Shown in pieces: positions 42,933-54,929 of a stretch of 64,000 nt of DNA. The DNA is from Bidens hawaiensis (Eukaryota; Streptophyta; Magnoliopsida; Asterales; Asteraceae). The position numbers and the translations under genes are program-made. Where the stretch lies: the NCBI GenBank assembly GCA_021521415.1, contig JAIQDT010000673.1:248001-312000 (forward strand), written 5' to 3'. Positions within the stretch are counted from its first letter, which is position 1. Every line of letters starts with the position of its first letter. The notes beneath the pieces were generated by a model that saw only the letters and a list, made by a program, of their open reading frames with translations, searched no databases and was not told the origin of the DNA.

Positions 42933-45888
42933 TAGAGATGTTCAAAACGATTTGGGACTAGGAACCGGAACCGGTTCCTAACCGGTTCCTATATTCAAAA
43001 CCCCATTTTAAACCGGTTCCAGGATCGAACCGGTTAGGGAACCGAACCGGTTCTCCCACCCTCGGACCCCTAACATATCTAACCGGTTCTTACCGGTTCC
43101 TGTACTGTAACCGGTTACAGTGTAAATTTTTTTTTTTTCGTTTTTCGTTTGCGATTTGGATTCTAAACTACGATTCGTATTTGTATAACATGAAAAATAA
43201 AAAAAACAATTAACATAAAATTCATTTTATTTACTTTAAGAAGTTCAAAAAAAAAAAGGTTACATGTTTTAAAATCTTCAAAAACAAACTAACAAAACAT
43301 TAAACTTATAAATATAAAGTTGTTACATATTATTTCTAGAAAAGCCTTCTTGTTCGTCGTAATTATTGAGCGGCGACTTATTCCTCGGAATTACTTGTAG
43401 AAATGCCTTCTTGTTCGTCGTGCACTCGAACATCAAGTGGTGTTTCATCTTCGAGAGTGGTTACGTGTTGAATACGATCGATTGAGTCCAAGTGATCCTT
43501 TAAGCAAATGCACATCTCCACCGACTCCGAATTTAGTCTTGTTCTTCTCACCGATATTACCCTGCCACTAAGAGAAAAAGCGGATTCCGAAGCTACCGTA
43601 GAAGCCTGGACGGTTAGTAAATCACGGGCCATGGTGGCAAGAATCGGAAACTCGGTTTCCTTTACCTTCCACCAAGCCAAAACATCAAAAGTGCCATATT
43701 CCTCTTCGGATAAACCGGTAGAGTAATCATTTGCACTATACCTTCCTAGTTCGCTTAAAGGGGTGTTACCCCTTTGTTTTTTAGCCGTTACGTTGCGAAC
43801 GGTGTTCATAAGGCTAATCATGGGATCTCGTACTCTAGTAGCACTTGAACTTGATGAAGACCCCCCCGGCATAGGCATGTGTATGTTTGACCCATATTTA
43901 TTTAAATAAAAGTCATACATAAATTTAAAATTCAAGTTAAAATAATTTTTTGCCTCTGTTGAAAAGTTTGGGTCAACTTCATGCATATCTAAGGCTGAAA
44001 AAATTTCGTCTATCACACATTCAACCCCCGTAACATTTAACATTGGGTTTAAAGCGGCGGCGCAAGTAAAAACCGGTGGCAATTCAAGAAAGTATTTTTT
44101 TAATTTAAACTTCATTGGTAATATGATGTTTGAAAACATTGGACTTTTATTTTCAAATTCTTTAAGATTGTTAACCAATAAAAATAACTCCGAAAGAACC
44201 AAGGGACTTGTCGGATAATACGTTCCCGATAGTTTCGTAGTTGATGTTTTAAAAACTTAAAGAAAAGTCGATAAGTCATTGATAATTTCCCATTTCTCAT
44301 TTGAAAAGGGGATTGCCAAATCATTCTCGGCAAGACTAGAATGAAACATTTGTAAAGTTTCTCTTTGTTCCAAAGCACTTTGAAACATTATGCAAGTGGA
44401 ATTCCATCGATGAGGTACATCCCAATTAGCTCCCAAAGCTTTTCTTCCCGTATCTTTACAAAATTTTCTATATTCCATTTGTCTTTTTTTACTTTTCTTA
44501 AAAACTTCATGTATCATTAGTCTAAAGTCGTTTATAACTGATGTAACCTCATCCGAAGCAAGTCCGTCTTGCACGATTAAATTAATGATATGTGCAACAC
44601 ACCTTAAGTGAAAAAATACACCATTGCAAATCGTCGTATATTTTAATTTTAATTTATCAACCGCCGATGTATTATTCGACGCGTTATCAAATGCCATTGA
44701 AAATATTTTATTTTCTAGTTTATAAGTTTTTATAACATAATCTAAAATTTCAAACAAATTATCTCCCGTATGTGGATACTCAAAGAGTTCGAAAGCAATG
44801 GTGCGTTTCATCATTTCCCACGATGACGGGTCTACCCAATGAGCGGTGACACAAAGATAAGATTCGGGTAGACCATGTGGAGCCGACCAAACATCACTAG
44901 TTAAGTTTATTCCCGTATTTATATTTTCAAAATATGCAATTAGTACCTCTTTGGCCTTCTTCCACAATTTTAAACAATAACGTTTAAGAGTATGACGACT
45001 TACGTGAGTGTATTGTGGTTGAAGCGTATCTCGAATCATGGCGGTTAAGCGAGGGTTGTCGAAGTGGCTAAACGGCAAAGCTTCTTGAATCACAAACTTC
45101 GCCATACGATCTTGAACTCGATCAATTTGGTATGTAAATATTCCGCCTTCACTATCCATTTGCGTTTGTTGCGAATCGACGTTCTTTTTCAACGCCTTGC
45201 AATACGGTTTTTCGATGTGTTTCTTCAAATTTGAATTCGAAAGTGGGTTTAAATAAACCCCACAAAACTTGCACCGAGCCTTCAATGAATGGTCACTCAA
45301 TTCAACCAAATCCCAATTGCACCAAATCTCTTGATTACGATTATGAGGTACAATACGAACGAAACTTGGTTCGGCGTTGGAACCTTGACCAACCGATGAT
45401 TGTGAGGCAGCCATAACAACAAATATGAATATAGAAGAAGAGAAAACAAGAGATTAGAGAACTCAAAACGTTGTAATAGCGTTTTTTTGTATTTTTTTGC
45501 GTTCGGGTTTGCGTTTTGAGTGTTGTGATGAACCCATGACACCAAATACCTATTTATATTAGTAGTGGGGTGCTTGGGGGAGCCAAAAAACGGCTATTTT
45601 TGACCCCAACGGTCAAAAAACGGCCAAAAAAAACGATTTTCAACGGCTACACTCGATCCAACGGCTAGAACCGGTTAGGAACCGGTTCCGGATGGAACCG
45701 GTTAGGAACCGGTTCCGGTTCGGTTCCGGTTCCTACCCGCCCCCACTCAGAAATGCAAGAGCCGGTCACGGATCATCGGGTTGAATCAGATAGGGTCCGG
45801 TTCCTACAAAAAACGGGTAGGAACCGGTTCGGTTCCGGTTTGGGTCCACCGGTTCGGTTCCAGGAACCGGTTTATTTGATCATCTCTT
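42933..45888 (-). mobile_element. hAT element with 8-bp target duplication
   Basis: Ends TAGAGATGTTCAAA and (reverse complement) AAGAGATGATCAAA, flanked by the perfect 8-bp duplication GTACAACT (42925-42932 and 45889-45896). 2956 bases. Both subterminal regions (42960-43120 and 45660-45870) carry many AACCGGTTCC words, probably transposase-binding repeats. Encodes one transposase on the minus strand. Confidence 0.93.
43378..45414 (-). pseudogene. hAT transposase with a single in-frame nonsense codon
   Basis: 679 codons from the ATG at 45414 to the stop at 43378. The only break is TAA at 44259-44257 (codon 386); the same frame continues open on both sides. N-terminal BED-type zinc finger (about residues 28-72: WCNWDLVEL, CKFC, NLKKHIEKPYC). 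Middle: NLTSDVWSA, FSMAFDNASNNTSA and FHLRCVAHIINLIVQDGL, a catalytic-domain pattern of plant hAT (Ac-like) transposases. C-terminal dimerisation domain: DVLAWWKVKETEFPILA, then ASTVASESAFSLSGRV. The bare DDE catalytic residues were not all assigned. One mutation from an open frame suggests recent loss, or readthrough. Confidence 0.92.
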
Positions 45889-45896
45889 GTACAACT

Positions 45897-48332
45897 CATT
45901 AAAAAAGCACATTGCTCGTTTGAAACAATAGCTTGAAATCTGCTTGTTTATAAATAAGCCATACGAAGTTGGCTAGGTTTGTAAGCGAACGAAGCTCGAG
46001 CCAAGATAAACACGCTCATTGACTCGTTTGTTTGGCAAGTTTAAATTAGACCTAACTTTTAATTTTTATAAGTTATGACTCAATATCATTAATAAATAAA
46101 TCAACAAATATGGTCCTTATGCCCGCTCAAGACATTCTAATATTAAAGTTAATTTAAAGGAGTTGCCTCGAGTTTTTAGGAGATGACATCGAGCTAAAAA
46201 GCTTCAACTTCTTAAGATAAAGAGACTAGAAGAGCTGACTCTATTTAACTTCAAGAAGAGCTAGCTTGTTTAACTTCAAGGCCAGGTTGAAGTGATACAC
46301 CCTATAACGACATTGCCGTCACATAAGTTAGCTTGTCATCTGTTTTCAACATAATTCGACACAATATTCTATTTATTTACATTAAGGATGCTTAATGGCA
46401 TATATATTTTTTTTAAGGAAACTAAAAAATCAATTAATAATTCTATAACCTTTTTATTTGTTTGATCAAAATTAATATTTCATTTTACCATTTTTTAGTT
46501 CACTATTCTTGTTATTAATTTTAACATAACATAACCAATGCCAACATGAACCAACACCATGCCCATCCCACACCACTATGGTCAACATTCCCCCCTTTAC
46601 TCCTTTCTACATCACCCTTCACCCACCATGAAGTAGCCACCACCGTCACAACCTCCTTCAGACCGCCTCACCATCGATTGAACATTGCAAACAAATTCGA
46701 GTACATAAGTAGTTGACTCCAAAAGAAACAATTTGAACTCAAAAACGCATTATTCACACAGTAATAAAAGAAACCTACAAAAACCGATTTGAGGCTAAAG
46801 CAAATAAAATTGATTAATAAAACCAGCCAGAATTAAAACATGACGAAGTCTGGAAGTGTACGGTATGTAGTGCAATGAGGAGTGAGGTAGCACAAAGATC
46901 TAATGATACAAGAGGCAGTGATAGTGAGCATGGCAAAACGTGTGGTCGTGTTGAGTTAACTGGTTAGAGTCAAACTGGGGCGACATCAACCACTATATTT
47001 GATTTTATGGCAGCAAATGCAGTCGGTGAGACGCCGATGATGACATAGTTGGGATAAACTATAGTGGCAACAATAGTGGTGGTGGCAACGGTGTTGACAG
47101 CATGGATGGTGGGGACAACAGCCAATAGCTGACGGTGGAGATGGAATTCCCAACATTCCTATGGTTGTAGCAGTGAAAAACAATAGGTAGCAGCAGTAGA
47201 CAATGGCGGTGGGTAGTGTTGTAAGTTATCATGGTTTATAGGAGTAATTCATTGACTTGTACAATTTTAGCGGTCGACAATCAACCCATTTAACAATATA
47301 AACTACCCAAATTAACGAATTTGTTAAAAAAGGGTTGTTATCACAAGGTAGAAGCCATAGCCTAATGGTTTGATATTGGAATACAGTTAAACAAACATGT
47401 CAAAATCGAAGCCATAAGCTGGTTTGAAGACGTGACAGGTTGACAGGATGCCGTTTTTACATCCCATCTCACATGTTACATGGGGAAAAAAGAAAAGAGA
47501 GGGATGAAGTTTCTCTCCCTTTTTGTATAATGGGCCACCTAAGGCGGCTTACATAACGCGCTATTTATCTCAAGGCATATTAGAATTGTATACTTACGTT
47601 GGAACTAGGGTTTGAAACCAAACTTCTACTGAAAGGGATGGATAGGTTGACTTAGCTGAGATCCAATGCATATCCAAATGTCTATTCACTTGTGGGATCT
47701 GCCCATTATCACATCAACTCATTACGCTTCACGATTTACACACAACAGCTTCATTAGTTCATTACACACAACAAGAATATGAATACACCTTGATACAATT
47801 TCATACAACTTTACAAAAAAGATTTGCATTTTCAGTAAGATAAAAGGCAAAATGAAAACCATATTTTTGGTATAAAAGGTTCACTGGATGATAATTTTGT
47901 CATAGTGAGAGCTGAACTCTGTCATCAGAAACTCGCGACTATCATATATAGTCTATAATTGGCCAACCACTACCATGATAACTAGATGATTGACAATGCA
48001 AATAAGAAGAAAAAAAGTTCAATAGTATCACTTGCAAGTTAGCTCGACTTCGTACACGTGTTTCTCTCTCTTCAAAATCACACCCAACAATGGTGTCATA
48101 AAAATGGCTAGACCAAATATAATGATTAAGGTTGGGAAAATCGACACAAATCGATCAGGTTAATTGACAGTAAGGGAAATTTTGTGTGGACTCCAACTCA
48201 AAAGACAGCGCACACTCATAAGCATGCACCAGGCCACCAAAAAGTACTCATCTCATCAAACACATTATTTTAAGCTATCAATGATGACGAAACCATGCTA
48301 ACCTTAATTTAGAAGTATGCTTTATCCATAAC
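45897..48332. other. AT-rich spacer without a recognised gene
   Basis: Contains Gly/Val-coding low-complexity GTGG/GGTG repeats around 46985-47220 and nothing I can name. A 39-codon hydrophobic frame on the minus strand at 48031-48147 was considered and not accepted. Confidence 0.45.
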
Positions 48333-48334
48333 TA

Positions 48335-48976
48335 AAGTAGAAACTCTATAAAATAATACACTTGGGACCATTAAAATTTATTAATTAAAAGAGTCATTAA
48401 TTAATCGTTAAATTAATAATTATTAATTTATATATTAATTAATATTTTATTAATTTATAGTAGAATGTTCTGACTCACCTAGAAGAAAATGTAGTTGCAT
48501 AGTTTTTGACTGATGAAGAAATTATTGAAAGCGTTATTGGAATTAATAAAGATGATATCGATGAAGAAGATGATGAAAGTTCTACAATGGAGCCCCCTTC
48601 GCGAAACGAAGCTATTAAAGCGGCAATCACATTAAACAATTTCTTGTTAAGCTTTGAGAAAACAACACCAGAAGTTCTTACCATGCTAAGAAAAATTAGA
48701 GACAAGATTCAAGGGGAAATTGATTTCAACAAAAAACAAAAGACAATTGAGTCATTTTTCAAGAAACCTTCATAAATCATTCATGTAGTATGCTATATAT
48801 AAGGAATTATTAATTTATATTTTATATGAGGTCTAAAGAAATTATCAAAAATGTATTATCTTATAATTTTAGCGAATTATTAATTTAGCACCCTATCCCC
48901 GAGTCGGGACCGGCAAAAAATATTATCTTAGAGAGTTTATTAAATAATCGAGTATTAATTTATCGAGTTTCTACTC
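48335..48976. mobile_element. Emigrant/Lemi1-like (pogo-type Tc1/mariner) element
   Basis: Ends AAGTAGAAACTCTATAAAAT and reverse-complement GAGTAGAAACTCGATAAATT, flanked by TA on both sides (48333-48334 and 48977-48978). The terminal and subterminal sequence (CTCTATAAA...GGGACCATxAAAxTTTATTAAT) closely resembles the Arabidopsis Emigrant/Lemi1 family as I remember it. 642 bases with a transposase tail inside: an internal-deletion derivative longer than a typical MITE. Confidence 0.82.
48506..48775 (+). pseudogene. C-terminal tail of a pogo-like transposase
   Basis: 89 codons ending at a natural stop: MTDEEIIESVIGINKDDIDEE-like start, an acidic DEEDDES stretch, NEAIKAAITLNNFLLSFE, and KKQKTIESFFKKPS at the end. 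This matches the acidic tail found after the DDE domain in plant pogo/CENP-B-like transposases. The catalytic domain is absent; upstream sequence is AT-rich with no frame. Confidence 0.7.
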
Positions 48977-49192
48977 TAGATCAAAATACTAACAGTAAAC
49001 GGTTTAGAAATTTTCAAGTTAATTTAAAGGAATAATATCTGGATTGCCTTAAGTCAAAAGAATACATTGGACAGACTAACTTTCTTCCTCTTTGTAAATA
49101 CGACTTTAAAAAATTTCAAAAACCTATTCCAAACAGTAGTATAAGAAACAGCATATGTTGCTTAAGGATCATGAAGCTATGTAGAAACTTAC

Positions 49193-49856
49193 ATTTATGG
49201 GCATTTCTGCAATCACAAGGTTGCTACTTTCCTCAATGTTTTTAAGAGTCGCCACTTCATCACTAACAACCATGTTGATCACAATTTCATCAGCAGCCAA
49301 ACAAGTCATTCGCCTCGTGTATGTTTCCTGTATTGTTTAAACAATGCAGTATTTTATCAAAACTGATCATTATAATATGAAAGCATGTCTTAAACATTAC
49401 TTTTTTTGTCGGTAATTCATAATTAATCAAAACACTACAAGTAATTGAAGATTCTCCTGATGCAAAACGAGGAAGACACTCGTCGGTTGCAACTATCATA
49501 TGAGACGTTTTTCTTCTTCCATTTCACTTTCTTCATTTCCAGATTTAACAGCAGAAGCATTTTGCTTCCATTTCATTGTGACATGACGAAATTTATCCAA
49601 AATCAATGTGCGTTCTGATTCAGCAAGGTCACTGTACTGATAAGCATATTCATACTTGAGCAAGTGAATTAAAGTAAGCATAATATGATGTTAAAAGGAA
49701 GGCAAAATAGTAAAGTACCAGAGGTGTAACACTAATATAAGAAATGTTGGAGACTGCAGAGCAAACAACATCAAGCTCATCACGTGTGCTACAACAAACC
49801 ACCATTGGCAGCCATGGACGGTGGCCTGCCATACCTAGTAGATCCACCAAGGTCTC
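49193..49856 (-). pseudogene. 3' exons of a DEAD-box-helicase-like gene (helicase C domain), frameshifted
   Basis: Three exons: 49856-49719, 49636-49401 and 49327-49193, all with GT/AG borders. Together they spell a helicase C-terminal domain: LVDLLG, MVVCCSTRDELDVV (motif IV region), YSDLAESERTLILDKF (motif region before V), MIVATDECLPRFASG (motif V region) and NYELPTKK/ETYTRR (motif VI region, lacking the usual HRxGR). An A-run near 49509 in exon 2 has lost one base, shifting the frame between EEEKR and HMIVATD. The family is a divergent plant helicase-like protein whose exact name I cannot give. An upstream piece may lie beyond the LTR element D (53654-53487). Probably a dead gene. Confidence 0.7.
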
Positions 49857-49859
49857 CTG

Positions 49860-50477
49860 CCAAATTTTCAAACATCTAATTGATAATTCTATTGGAAATT
49901 AGGCCTGAGAACATGGACACAAAATTTGATCTCAACCAAGATAAACTCTTTCTACTTATTATAAATCTTGACACATTTACAGCAATCCCTAACCCATCTT
50001 TTCATACTAAGATAAACCATACCAATCCTAACACCCAAACAAACTAGATAAACTTGCAAAACAAAAGAGATAAATCTAAACTTTTAAACTACTAATAATT
50101 AAAGCCTATATATATAAACAAAAAACTAGCCACTTTAAATTCTACAACTTCCTTTTAACTCGTTTCAAAATTAACTTAGAACAAAATCACACGGTCAAAA
50201 CTCAAAAGTTGAACAGTTTCAGAATTTTGGATCTAGTTTGGCATCAATTTGACGTTTTGATAAGATAGTTTAATTGCATTAACGAGGGATGCAGGGATGC
50301 AGGGAAGGTAGTGGCGATTGGGATGCAGGGAAGGTAGTGGCGACAGTGGTTAGATGCAACGGAGATCGAGGGCGGCAACACGATTGAAATGCAAGGAAGT
50401 CAAGGGAACCCATGGTGGGTATATTGAGGTTGTGGCTGGTCAAATGTAAGTTGTTGCGAGCTAGTACAACTTCTGAC
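49860..50477. other. Spacer, probably intron or lost exons of the helicase-like gene
   Basis: AT-rich left part. On the right (50285-50345) there is a short tandem repeat of GGGATGCAGGGAAGGTAGTG. No helicase motif could be read here. If the candidate 5' exon is right, its continuation occupies about 50400-50477 on the minus strand. Confidence 0.4.
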
Positions 50478-50482
50478 ATCTA

Positions 50483-50911
50483 TGAAGAACCTACTCATGA
50501 GACGGGCCTCATAAGTAGGCTCTGACCCAACAAGACAATAAGAGCCTAATACAGAAGACCCAACAACGAGGACATTCTAGAAAGCCACTTGGAGGGAAAT
50601 GGATTTGGAGGGAAACAACCTCCTTTGCAACTGATCCAGTTGGTGGCCCAATGCACGGCTATCCCAGAATAGGAGGCGTAACCCATGGGATAAAGATCTA
50701 GGAAGTCGCCGGACCAAAGGAAAGCAAGATAGATTAGTAGATACGATTAACTGATGGACATTATGTATAATGTCTCCCCTATATAAAAAGGAAAGTGGAG
50801 AACAATGTAAAGGCATTTAACATATAATCACATACCACTCGTTCATATAAGCCGATCACTATTCTCTCTAACTTGTTAGGAATTTTACCCCTCCGGGAAT
50901 AGGTTTCAACA
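50483..50911 (+). repeat. Left LTR of element D
   Basis: 429 bases; TATA box TATATAAAA at 50780-50788. The match to the right LTR starts at 50597 (AAATGGATTTGG) and runs to the end. Confidence 0.85.
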
Positions 50912-51780
50912 TTGGGGCCATCCATGGGACCTCTTGATCATGCGTCTCATTTAAACCTCTAGAAGATGGTTGATCAAATTCGCCACCACCACCGTTGTTT
51001 CACCAGCGAAATGTTTTGGTTTGTCCATCCACTGTTTCGGTAAACAAGCACCAACCTAGTTCAGGGTCTCCGGCGTTATATCCGTCGCCGGAATCTTTTT
51101 CCCGACTTTTCGGAATATTCCATGAAGTTAAGGATCTGGAAATATCCTCCGGCGGGTCTAGAAAAGTCGGACATGACGACTGCTTTCAGCCAACAGGGCG
51201 TATGCTCGTTTTCTTGTACTAATTTCAACCACTACGGCGACATGCCACCGCAACCACCACACCTGGTTTCGTCATAACCAGCAGCGCCACTAAGTCCAAA
51301 GTGCCCACAAGTGCACATCCATACTGGGAAGATATAAAGAACACCGGTGGAACAGTTTGTTCATAAATTAAAACGATATGGAGGTTGAAGACATTACGGC
51401 CAAAAGGCCCAAGATAACCTCGGAGTTCATACGAATTCACAAAGACGCTTTAAGAACAAGCATCAAAGAGCAAGAGTGGAAAGAACATTTCAAGTGTCTA
51501 CAGAACATTTAGATCTACATAAGTTTGGTAAAAATAGGGAAACGAAGAGGCTTGGTTTTGAGCCCATTCTGCCCAGGTTTGAACCATTTCAACTCAGTTT
51601 GGAGTCCTCTTCCGCTCACGCTCAAGCCCATTTAGTTCAAGACAGTAAGTGTTCCAGTGGGATCCCGTCCAGTGGAACAACAAAATCTTGTCGATATATT
51701 ACGGCTGACTCCGGGCTCTCGATGGTACCTTCATTCTTAGTGAAAATAATTGGTTTGTTTTCTTCATCATGTTTACATTA
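50912..51780 (+). other. Internal region of element D
   Basis: Several frames of up to 105 codons (51476-51793), none with recognisable retroelement motifs. Probably non-coding. Confidence 0.45.
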
Positions 51781-53165
51781 CTTTAGCACCTGATGGTTGG
51801 GTAAAAGCTAGTTATTATTATATATTAATTAGTTATATTTAGGTCAATAAATGAATGAACATTGGTACTTCAAACATTGCTATGTGTTTTCAGGACATTG
51901 GACGTTATGGAGCTTAATCGAGCTAATTCAGAGTCATCCATATGAAGATTAAGCAAGCCTCGAGAAGATGGAAGCATGGGGAAACATATATGGATGGTTA
52001 AGAAGGATTTGGGAAAGGATTGGATGAGAAACCTGAAGCCGAAGCGAAAACTGAACAAGAGTACGGGTTACCAGGAAAGTGTCTTTTAGTAAAACGAGCA
52101 TATCTCAACCTAGAAAATGAGTTACGGAATCCATAATATATGAATTTTGGGTTTCTCGACGAGACGAATCTGAATATGAAGTCAGTTTTTCCTTCGTACG
52201 ACGCGAAGGATCTGAGAGAGGCATCTTCGCGCGACGTAAAGATGTAATTATCTGAGCCTGACTATTTTATCCTTAGCGCAACGCGAAGATGAAGCCCATG
52301 GCAACTTTGCGCGACGAGAACCGACATAAAACCGAAAAACATTAGGGTTAATCACTATATAAACCCATCTAAACCCCTATTCGTCATACCATTATTTCCA
52401 GAAGCAAAAGGGGCAGCCTAGGTGATTTTCCACCATTCCGAAGTTTCCGGTTCGTCTCGGGTTTGCATGTTCATCAAAGATAAGTTATTTGATTAATATG
52501 TCGATGCTTGGCTAAACTTTCGTGTTTGTTCTAGGTTAAGGTTTTGTGTAATTCTCCTTAAGACCAGATTTATTGTGCTTCATGATAATAACTTGATTGA
52601 GTTTATTGCTTTAATTTTGTTCAAATATTGCTTGGTTGTTTAAACAATTCATGTTTTTTATTATTGATTAATACATCACTTGTTTGGTTTTGTTCATCAA
52701 CACTTAGAGTTAGGCTCTTGTATCATTAGACTAATAATCATCGGTTAATGTTACTTAATAAGTTGTCATAAAACATAAATTGGTAATTGTGTAGATCGAG
52801 TTCAGTTGTGTCAAAAATTCGGTTAGGGTATCGTTTTTCATCACAATCAAACTACTAGGTCTAGTAATTACTGCGCAATCAAGACAAGTGAATATGGGAT
52901 TAAGTTGAAGAACACATTATCCAAACCTAGAATGAATACCTTTTTATTAATATTGTTTACAAATCTTTAAAAGTAAACGTTTTATTTTAATTAAATCTTT
53001 TCAAAAACCGCTTGACATCGTCTGTCCACTTAAGTTAATTAATTAGTTAAAAATATAAACTTGTACTTTCCTTGAGTCCCTGTGGAGACAACCTTACTTA
53101 CCCGTACTAGTTATAGGTATTTAAGTTATTAGAATTAATTGTTTTTGAGTAGACCGAGACAGCCT
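51780..53165 (+). mobile_element. LTR-like fragment nested in element D
   Basis: Contains CTTCGCGCGACG-type dyads at 52192-52320, a TATA box TATATAAA at 52356-52363 and, near its 3' side, GAGTCCCTGTGGAGACAACC followed by TTACTTACC, a phrase common near the end of plant gypsy LTRs. No second LTR or clear target duplication. Both ends are approximate. Confidence 0.5.
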
Positions 53166-53170
53166 ATGTC

Positions 53171-53486
53171 AAATGGATTTGGAGGGAAACAGCCTCCTGT
53201 GCAATTGATCCGGTTGGTGGCCTAATGCACGGCTGTCCCAGGATAGGAGGCGTAACCCATGGGATAAAGATCCAGGAAGTCGCCGGACCAAAGGAAAGCA
53301 AGATAGACTAGTAGATACGATTAACTGATGGACATTATGTATAATGTCTCCCCTCTATAAAAAGGAAAGGGGGAGAACAATGTGAAGGCAATCAACGTGT
53401 AATCACATAACACTCATTCATATAAGCTGATCACCATTCTCGCTAACTTGGTAGGAACTTTACCCCTCCGGAAATAGGTTTCAACA
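53171..53486 (+). repeat. Right LTR of element D, 5' truncated
   Basis: 316 bases, about 90 per cent or more like 50597-50911 by eye, ending GTTTCAACA. Confidence 0.85.
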
Positions 53487-53654
53487 ATCTACAACAACAG
53501 TCTGACGAGATTCCCATTTATAGGTCAACGATGCTGAGTCGGTTGTGGAGCAGTGGTGGTACCTGGGGGCATGGCGAGTAATGGAGAACGAGTCCCGGCC
53601 AATACTTAGAACATAAAAAGTTGATTCAATCGTTACTACTCCACTGCCCCTCAT
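53487..53654 (-). pseudogene. Candidate 5' exon of the helicase-like gene, cut by element D
   Basis: From ATG at 53654 a minus-strand frame stays open for 56 codons (MRGSGVVTIESTFYVLS, RHAPRYHHCSTTDSASL, YKWESRQTVVVD) and reaches exactly the target duplication of element D. On the other side of D (50477 downwards) the same frame stays open for about 25 codons. The composition resembles an organelle-targeting N-terminus. No motif proves that it belongs with the helicase exons; position and orientation suggest it. Confidence 0.3.
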
Positions 53655-54925
53655 TCTTCAACCTTCGATTCACATATCTTAACAAGCTAACCCAAATTCA
53701 CCAATTCCGTTAATTAGATCGGGTTGTCGCCAGTGAATTGCCGGGATTTCGTCAGAGAACGATTGAATTCAATCTGGATTAAAGATCAACAGATTCAAGA
53801 TTCATGATTATTAAGAGTTGATTCAATTTATTTCAATTCTATATAAAAGCCAAGCATCGAATTTGATCATGTTGCTTCACAAGCAAAAATCCATTTATTT
53901 CCTCTTCTTTACCAATTCAAACATGTTGTATACAAGATATGAAATATATACCAATTACGCAACATGAATTGTTGGTTTATTCACTGGATGAAGATGGGTT
54001 TGTTGATGAAGATGGGTTCTGAACCTTTGATGAAGATGGGTTTTTTAAAGTATTATTATTATTATTATGTGTGAAAAGACAACTTTACCCTGGGATTTAA
54101 AGTCAAACAAACGGTCAGACAAACGGAAAACCCAAATTCCAAAAAAGGACCAGCACATCGGCCTTATCTGCGAAAGTGTCGCTGTGAGGTTGAAAGCTGC
54201 GTTTTTAGTTTCATCATAAGAACCATAACTGCAATTAAGTCTTTATTATTATATCCCTAATGAGGATCGAACCGCTGAAAGCAAACCACTTTTACCACTG
54301 CATCAAATGGCGTGCAATAAATTATTTTTATATTACATAAAATATAGTTTTTTTAGTAACTTTTGATTAGTTAATTTTTGTGAATATAGATATGTTAATC
54401 ATACATTAACCGATATAAGGAATACTCCCTAGATACACATGTGAAAAATTAAATCTACGTATAAAGGATAAACATACTTTTCAACTTCCACTAAATTAAC
54501 ATCTACTTTTTGCGCTTCAATAGATCTCGAATTATAATTTTAATGTGGATCCGTCGGCTATGTGGACCCAACAGAGAAATGTCACGTGTCATTTTAGAAT
54601 GAAAACCCTTTACGTGACACAAATTGTTCCGACAACTATATAAAATAGTTTTCATATTAGAGATTCCCCTATTAATGTTCTATAAAAGTTTTTTTTTAAT
54701 AAAAGATTATATGAACATACCTTTTGAGTTTAATCATTTTCATCTTTGAAGTGTTGTGTAGTAGTTTTGGTTTTATTTTCTCAAGATGCAAAAGTGTGCA
54801 AAAGGAGATTTGATTCGTTTTATATTCAAGTTTGTTAAGTTGGCAATTTTAATTTTAACAATTAATTTGAGCTATATCTTCAAGTTTAACAATTTGGAAA
54901 ATTTTAATAAAATAGTAGGTATTTT
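53655..54925. other. AT-rich spacer, possibly promoter of the helicase-like gene
   Basis: No gene recognised. Short ATT microsatellite at about 54048-54067. A 60-codon Ile/Phe-rich frame at 54786-54968 overlaps the next inverted repeat and looks spurious. Confidence 0.45.
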
Positions 54926-54929
54926 TGAT

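Larger units (their letters stand above)
50483..53486 (+). mobile_element. Element D: non-autonomous LTR retrotransposon
   Basis: Left LTR 50483-50911 (TGAAGAACC...GTTTCAACA) and partial right LTR 53171-53486, flanked by the perfect 5-bp duplication ATCTA (50478-50482 and 53487-53491). A primer-site-like TGGGGCCATCCATGGG follows the left LTR at 50913. The interior has no gag or pol that I recognise, so it is LARD- or TRIM-like. The first 114 bases of the right LTR are missing, replaced by the end of another LTR-like sequence. Confidence 0.85.

Noticed and set aside
46986..47183. 65-codon Cys/His-rich minus-strand frame
   Set aside because: Generated by GGTGGTGG-type low-complexity sequence; no zinc-finger spacing.
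48031..48147. 39-codon minus-strand frame with a hydrophobic stretch (FPTLIIIFGLAIFMTPLLGV)
   Set aside because: It could be an exon of a membrane protein, but no splice context or family could be supported.
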